Assembly: GCF_039527675.1 (NCBI RefSeq) | Contig: NZ_BAAAKI010000014.1 | Location: 62,001-126,000, forward strand | Direction: 5' to 3' | DNA from: Luteococcus sanguinis | GTDB lineage: Bacteria; Actinomycetota; Actinomycetes; Propionibacteriales; Propionibacteriaceae | Length of the DNA: 64,000 bases | Shown: positions 61,138-64,000 of the stretch, one piece after another | Layout of the letters: each line of letters opens with the position of its first letter | Numbering within the stretch: position 1 is the stretch's first letter | Made by a program: the position numbers and the translations under genes | Notes under the pieces: generated by a model | The model's database searches: none | Seen by the model: the letters and a program-made list of their open reading frames with translations, nothing else | What the model was told of the DNA's origin: nothing

Positions 61138-62691
61138 TCAGGCCGGCTCGAGGCCGTGCTTCTTGGCGGGGCGCAGCTGGCGCTTGGTGGCCAGGATCTC
61201 CAGCGAGAGCGCCAGCATGCGACGCGTCTCGGCGGGGTCGATGATGTCGTCCACCTGGCCGCGGGAGGCGGCCATGTACGGCGTCGAGAAGGTCTCGCGG
61301 TACTCCTCGACCAGCTCGGCGCGCCGAGTCGTCGGATCTTCGGCGGCGTCGATCTCCCGCTTGAAGACGACGGCCGCGGCGCCCTCGGCACCCATGACGG
61401 CAATCTCGGCGCTGGGCCAGGCGAAGACCTTGTCGGCGCCCAGGTCCTTGGAGCACATCGCCAGGTAGGAGCCACCGTAGGCCTTGCGCATGACGACCGT
61501 GATCTTCGGCACGGTGGCCGCCGCGTAGGCGTACAGCATCTTCGCGCCGTGGCGGATGATGCCGCCGCGCTCCTGCGCGACACCCGGCAGGAAGCCGGGG
61601 ACGTCGACCAGGTTCACGACCGGGATGTTGAAGGCGTTGCAGAAACGGATGAAGGTCGACGCCTTGTCCGAGGAGTCGATGTCCAGCACGCCGGACATCA
61701 CCGAGGGGTTGTTCGCCACGAAACCGACCGTGCGGCCGACGATTCGACCGAAGCCCACCACGATGTTCTGCGCGAAGCCGGCCCGGACCTCGAGGAAGTC
61801 ACCCCGGTCCACGATCTCGCGGATGACCTCGCGCACGTCGTAGCCCTTGTTGCCCTCATCCGGGATGATCTCGCGCAGGCGCGGGTTGTCCTGGACGTCG
61901 TCGACGGGCTGGACGATCGGAGCCTCCTCGGCATTGTTCTGCGGCAGGAAGCTGAGCAGCTTCTTCGCCAGGAACAGTGCCTGCTCGTCATCGTCGGCCA
62001 CGAAGTGCACGACGCCGGATGCCATTTGCGCGTCCGCGCCACCCAGCTCGTCCTGGGTGACGTCCTCACCGGTGACCTGCTTGATGACATTCGGGCCCGT
62101 GATGAACATGTGGGCCTTGCGCGTCTGGATGATGAAGTCGGTCAGGGCCGGGGAGTAGACCGCGCCACCGGCGCAGGGGCCAGCGATGACGGAGATCTGC
62201 GGCACGACGCCCGACAGGAGGACATTCTCGTAGAACACCTTGCCGTAGCCGGACAGCGAGTCGATACCCTCCTGGACGCGGGCGCCACCCGAGTCGTTGA
62301 TGAAGACGAAGGGTGTGCCCGTCTCGAGCGCCGCGTGCATCGACTCGGCGACCTTGACGTTGTGCACCTCGCCCGCGGAGCCACCGGCGACGGTGAAGTC
62401 CTGGCTGGCGAAGTGGACGGGACGACCGAGCACCGCGCCGGCGCCAGTGATGACGCCGTCAGCGGGCATGTCCGCCTTGTCCATGCCGAAGAAGGTGGTG
62501 CGGTTCTTGCGGAAGGCGCCATCCTCGAGCAGGGTTCCCGGATCGATCAGGGTATCGACGCGCTCGCGCGCGGTCATCGCACCCTTCTCGTGCTGCTTGG
62601 CGATGCGCTTCTCGCCGCCACCGGCCCGGACGCGTGCGCGTTCGGACTGGAGCTGCTCGAGGCGATCGGCCATGGTCTTGTTCTTGGCCAT
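61138..62691 (-). CDS. mmdA: Methylmalonyl-CoA carboxyltransferase 12S subunit
   Basis: A 517-residue carboxyltransferase of the crotonase-like acyl-CoA family, binding methylmalonyl-CoA and biotin. MADRLEQLQSERARVRAGGGEKRI is the usual start. GGARVQEGIDSL, VIAGPCAGGAVYSPALTDF and PGFLPGVAQERGGIIRHGAKML are the acyl-CoA and carboxybiotin site motifs. It removes the carboxyl from methylmalonyl-CoA, giving propionyl-CoA. It is downstream of the 5S gene in the same operon. Confidence 0.96.
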   Translation of the reverse strand: MAKNKTMADRLEQLQSERARVRAGGGEKRIAKQHEKGAMTARERVDTLIDPGTLLEDGAFRKNRTTFFGMDKADMPADGVITGAGAVLGRPVHFASQDFTVAGGSAGEVHNVKVAESMHAALETGTPFVFINDSGGARVQEGIDSLSGYGKVFYENVLLSGVVPQISVIAGPCAGGAVYSPALTDFIIQTRKAHMFITGPNVIKQVTGEDVTQDELGGADAQMASGVVHFVADDDEQALFLAKKLLSFLPQNNAEEAPIVQPVDDVQDNPRLREIIPDEGNKGYDVREVIREIVDRGDFLEVRAGFAQNIVVGFGRIVGRTVGFVANNPSVMSGVLDIDSSDKASTFIRFCNAFNIPVVNLVDVPGFLPGVAQERGGIIRHGAKMLYAYAAATVPKITVVMRKAYGGSYLAMCSKDLGADKVFAWPSAEIAVMGAEGAAAVVFKREIDAAEDPTTRRAELVEEYRETFSTPYMAASRGQVDDIIDPAETRRMLALSLEILATKRQLRPAKKHGLEPA

Positions 62692-62711
62692 TGTTGTTAT
62701 CCCTTCGCCGG

Positions 62712-64000
62712 TCAGGCCGGCTCGACCTTGACGGTGTGCTTGCGACCGTCGAAGGAGACGTTGTAGGTGACAGGTTCGGACAGCGCATTGGCCTTGCCAG
62801 CCGCAGCGTCCGCCTCGGCCTGGAGCTGGGCCCCGGTCTTGCCGACATTCTTCGGGCCCTCCTCGCGGGAGGCGAAGAACTTGGGCGCGACGCCGGGGAA
62901 CATGGCGTTGGTGAGCACGTCCTCCTCGGTGCCGTTGTAGCCCGGGAGCGCCTCGGCGTCAGCGACCAGCTTTTCCCACTCGGGCTCGAGCAGGTCGGCC
63001 GGACGCACCGTGATCTCGTCCTTCTTCTGCTGTGCCTTGGCCAGAGCGACGACCTCGGGGTTGCGCTCGCCCATGCACTCGCCGTAGTAGCCGAGCATCA
63101 GGTCGGCGAACTCGCCGGTCATCACCTTGTAGCGGCCCATCAGGACGTTGAACACGGCCTGGGTGCCGACGATCTGGCTGGACGGGGTGACCAGCGGCGG
63201 GTAGCCGGCGTCCTTCTTGACGACCGGCACCTCCTCCATGACCTCCTTGATGCGGTCACCCGCACCCTGTGCCTTGAGCTGGCTCTCCATGTTCGAGAGC
63301 ATGCCGCCGGGGATCTGGCTGCGGAATATGTCGGTGTCCACCAGGGTGGCCGACTCGAAGGCCTTGTACTTGGGACGGATCGCCGCGAAGTGGTCGCGGA
63401 TCTTGATGAGGCGGTCCATGTCGAGGCCGGTGGTGAACTCGGTGCCCTCGAGCATCTCGACCAGCGACTCGGTCGGGTTGTGGCCCGGGCCGAGGCTCAT
63501 GGAGCTGATGGCGGTGTCGACCACGTCGGCGCCGGCCTCGATGGCCTTCATCAGCGTCACCAGGGTCACGCCGGTGGTGGAGTGGCAGTGGACGTTGACC
63601 TGCACGTCCTCGCCGTAGGTCTCCTTGATGCCCCGGATGATGTCATAGGCGGGCTGCGGCTTGAGCAGCGCGGCCATGTCCTTGAGGGCAAGGCTCTCGG
63701 CGCCCATGTCCAGCAGCTGGCCGGCGAGCTTGACGTAGCCCTCGACGGTGTGGAGCGGGCTGATCGTGTAGCAGATGGTGCCCTGGGCGTGCTTGCCCGT
63801 CTTCTTGACCGCCTGCATGGCCTCGGCCATGTTCCGGGGGTCGTTCAGGGCGTCGAACACACGGAAGACGTCCATGCCGTTCTCGGCGGACTTGTCGACG
63901 AACTTCTCGACGACCATGTCCTCGTAGTGTCGGTAACCCAGCAGGTTCTGACCACGCAGCAGCATCTGCAGGCGGCTGTTCGGCAGCAGCTTGCGGAAGG
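62712..64000 (-). CDS. Methylmalonyl-CoA carboxyltransferase 5S subunit (5' end beyond window)
   Basis: About 430 C-terminal residues of the pyruvate carboxyltransferase subunit. RKLLPNSRLQMLLRGQNLLGYRHY (residues cut at the edge) and FRVFDALNDPRNM are motifs of the pyruvate carboxylase barrel. KDMAALLKPQ holds the likely carboxylated or metal-site Lys, and VHCHSTTGVT the metal His. It transfers carboxyl from biotin to pyruvate, forming oxaloacetate. The N-terminus lies past the right edge, so the gene is incomplete. Confidence 0.95.
   Translation of the reverse strand, partial: FRKLLPNSRLQMLLRGQNLLGYRHYEDMVVEKFVDKSAENGMDVFRVFDALNDPRNMAEAMQAVKKTGKHAQGTICYTISPLHTVEGYVKLAGQLLDMGAESLALKDMAALLKPQPAYDIIRGIKETYGEDVQVNVHCHSTTGVTLVTLMKAIEAGADVVDTAISSMSLGPGHNPTESLVEMLEGTEFTTGLDMDRLIKIRDHFAAIRPKYKAFESATLVDTDIFRSQIPGGMLSNMESQLKAQGAGDRIKEVMEEVPVVKKDAGYPPLVTPSSQIVGTQAVFNVLMGRYKVMTGEFADLMLGYYGECMGERNPEVVALAKAQQKKDEITVRPADLLEPEWEKLVADAEALPGYNGTEEDVLTNAMFPGVAPKFFASREEGPKNVGKTGAQLQAEADAAAGKANALSEPVTYNVSFDGRKHTVKVEPA

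Noticed and set aside
61087..62766. Long plus-strand open frame
   Set aside because: Antisense to the 12S transcarboxylase gene.

Overview
This is a high-GC actinobacterial chromosome segment, and the gene content points to the family Propionibacteriaceae. The strongest clue is the right end, which encodes the methylmalonyl-CoA carboxyltransferase (transcarboxylase) 5S, 12S and 1.3S subunits of propionic fermentation. CarD, SenX3-RegX3 with a PHO box, LpqE, DUF3027, DUF3263, DUF4032 and actinobacterial XPB neighbours support the phylum. I cannot name genus or species from the sequence alone.

Bases 1-12,200 form an accessory defence island. A SMC/OLD-like ATPase and a Toprim-like partner are translationally coupled to a type I restriction HsdR, and a PIN toxin gene starts 2 bp after hsdR. 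The HTH protein that looks like the PIN antitoxin lies tail-to-tail on the other strand. Then come a 1042-residue DUF262-DUF1524 (GmrSD-type) nuclease with an added C-terminal PUA/EVE-like domain, a small divergent protein of unknown function, an OGG-fold DNA glycosylase homologue and a Fic AMP-transferase. A 39-nt element at the fic start recurs, diverged, just after the gene.

Bases 12,200-27,400 are mostly core genes: an NCS2 purine permease, DUF2530, DUF3027, a CspB-like cold-shock protein, a repeat-bearing membrane protein, an XPB helicase with its helicase-associated partner, a secreted FN3 protein, AqpZ behind a possibly structured leader, a Nudix hydrolase, a HelD-like ATPase, an unusual serine-hydrolase/VCBS fusion and CutC.

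Bases 27,400-49,860 hold a solitary groEL with two CIRCE operators, csbD, an oxidoreductase, manA, tRNA-Thr(UGU), a methyltransferase, a macro-domain protein, a DedA protein, the tdh-kbl threonine degradation operon, sdaA, an LsrG-like protein, an orphan MsmK/UgpC-type ATPase, a secreted repeat protein, metB, a DUF4032 kinase-like gene, an Lrp regulator, cysS-rlmB, a broken methyltransferase gene and glyA. Threonine and serine turnover (tdh, kbl, sdaA, glyA) is well represented.

Bases 49,860-64,000 carry a DUF2207 protein, a zinc metallopeptidase, ispF-ispD next to carD, lpqE, senX3-regX3 divergent from phoU across a PHO box, gpmA, an SDR and the transcarboxylase operon, which runs off the right edge. 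Two runs of N mark assembly gaps. One lies in the loop of the glyA terminator hairpin, the other beside a run of nine G.
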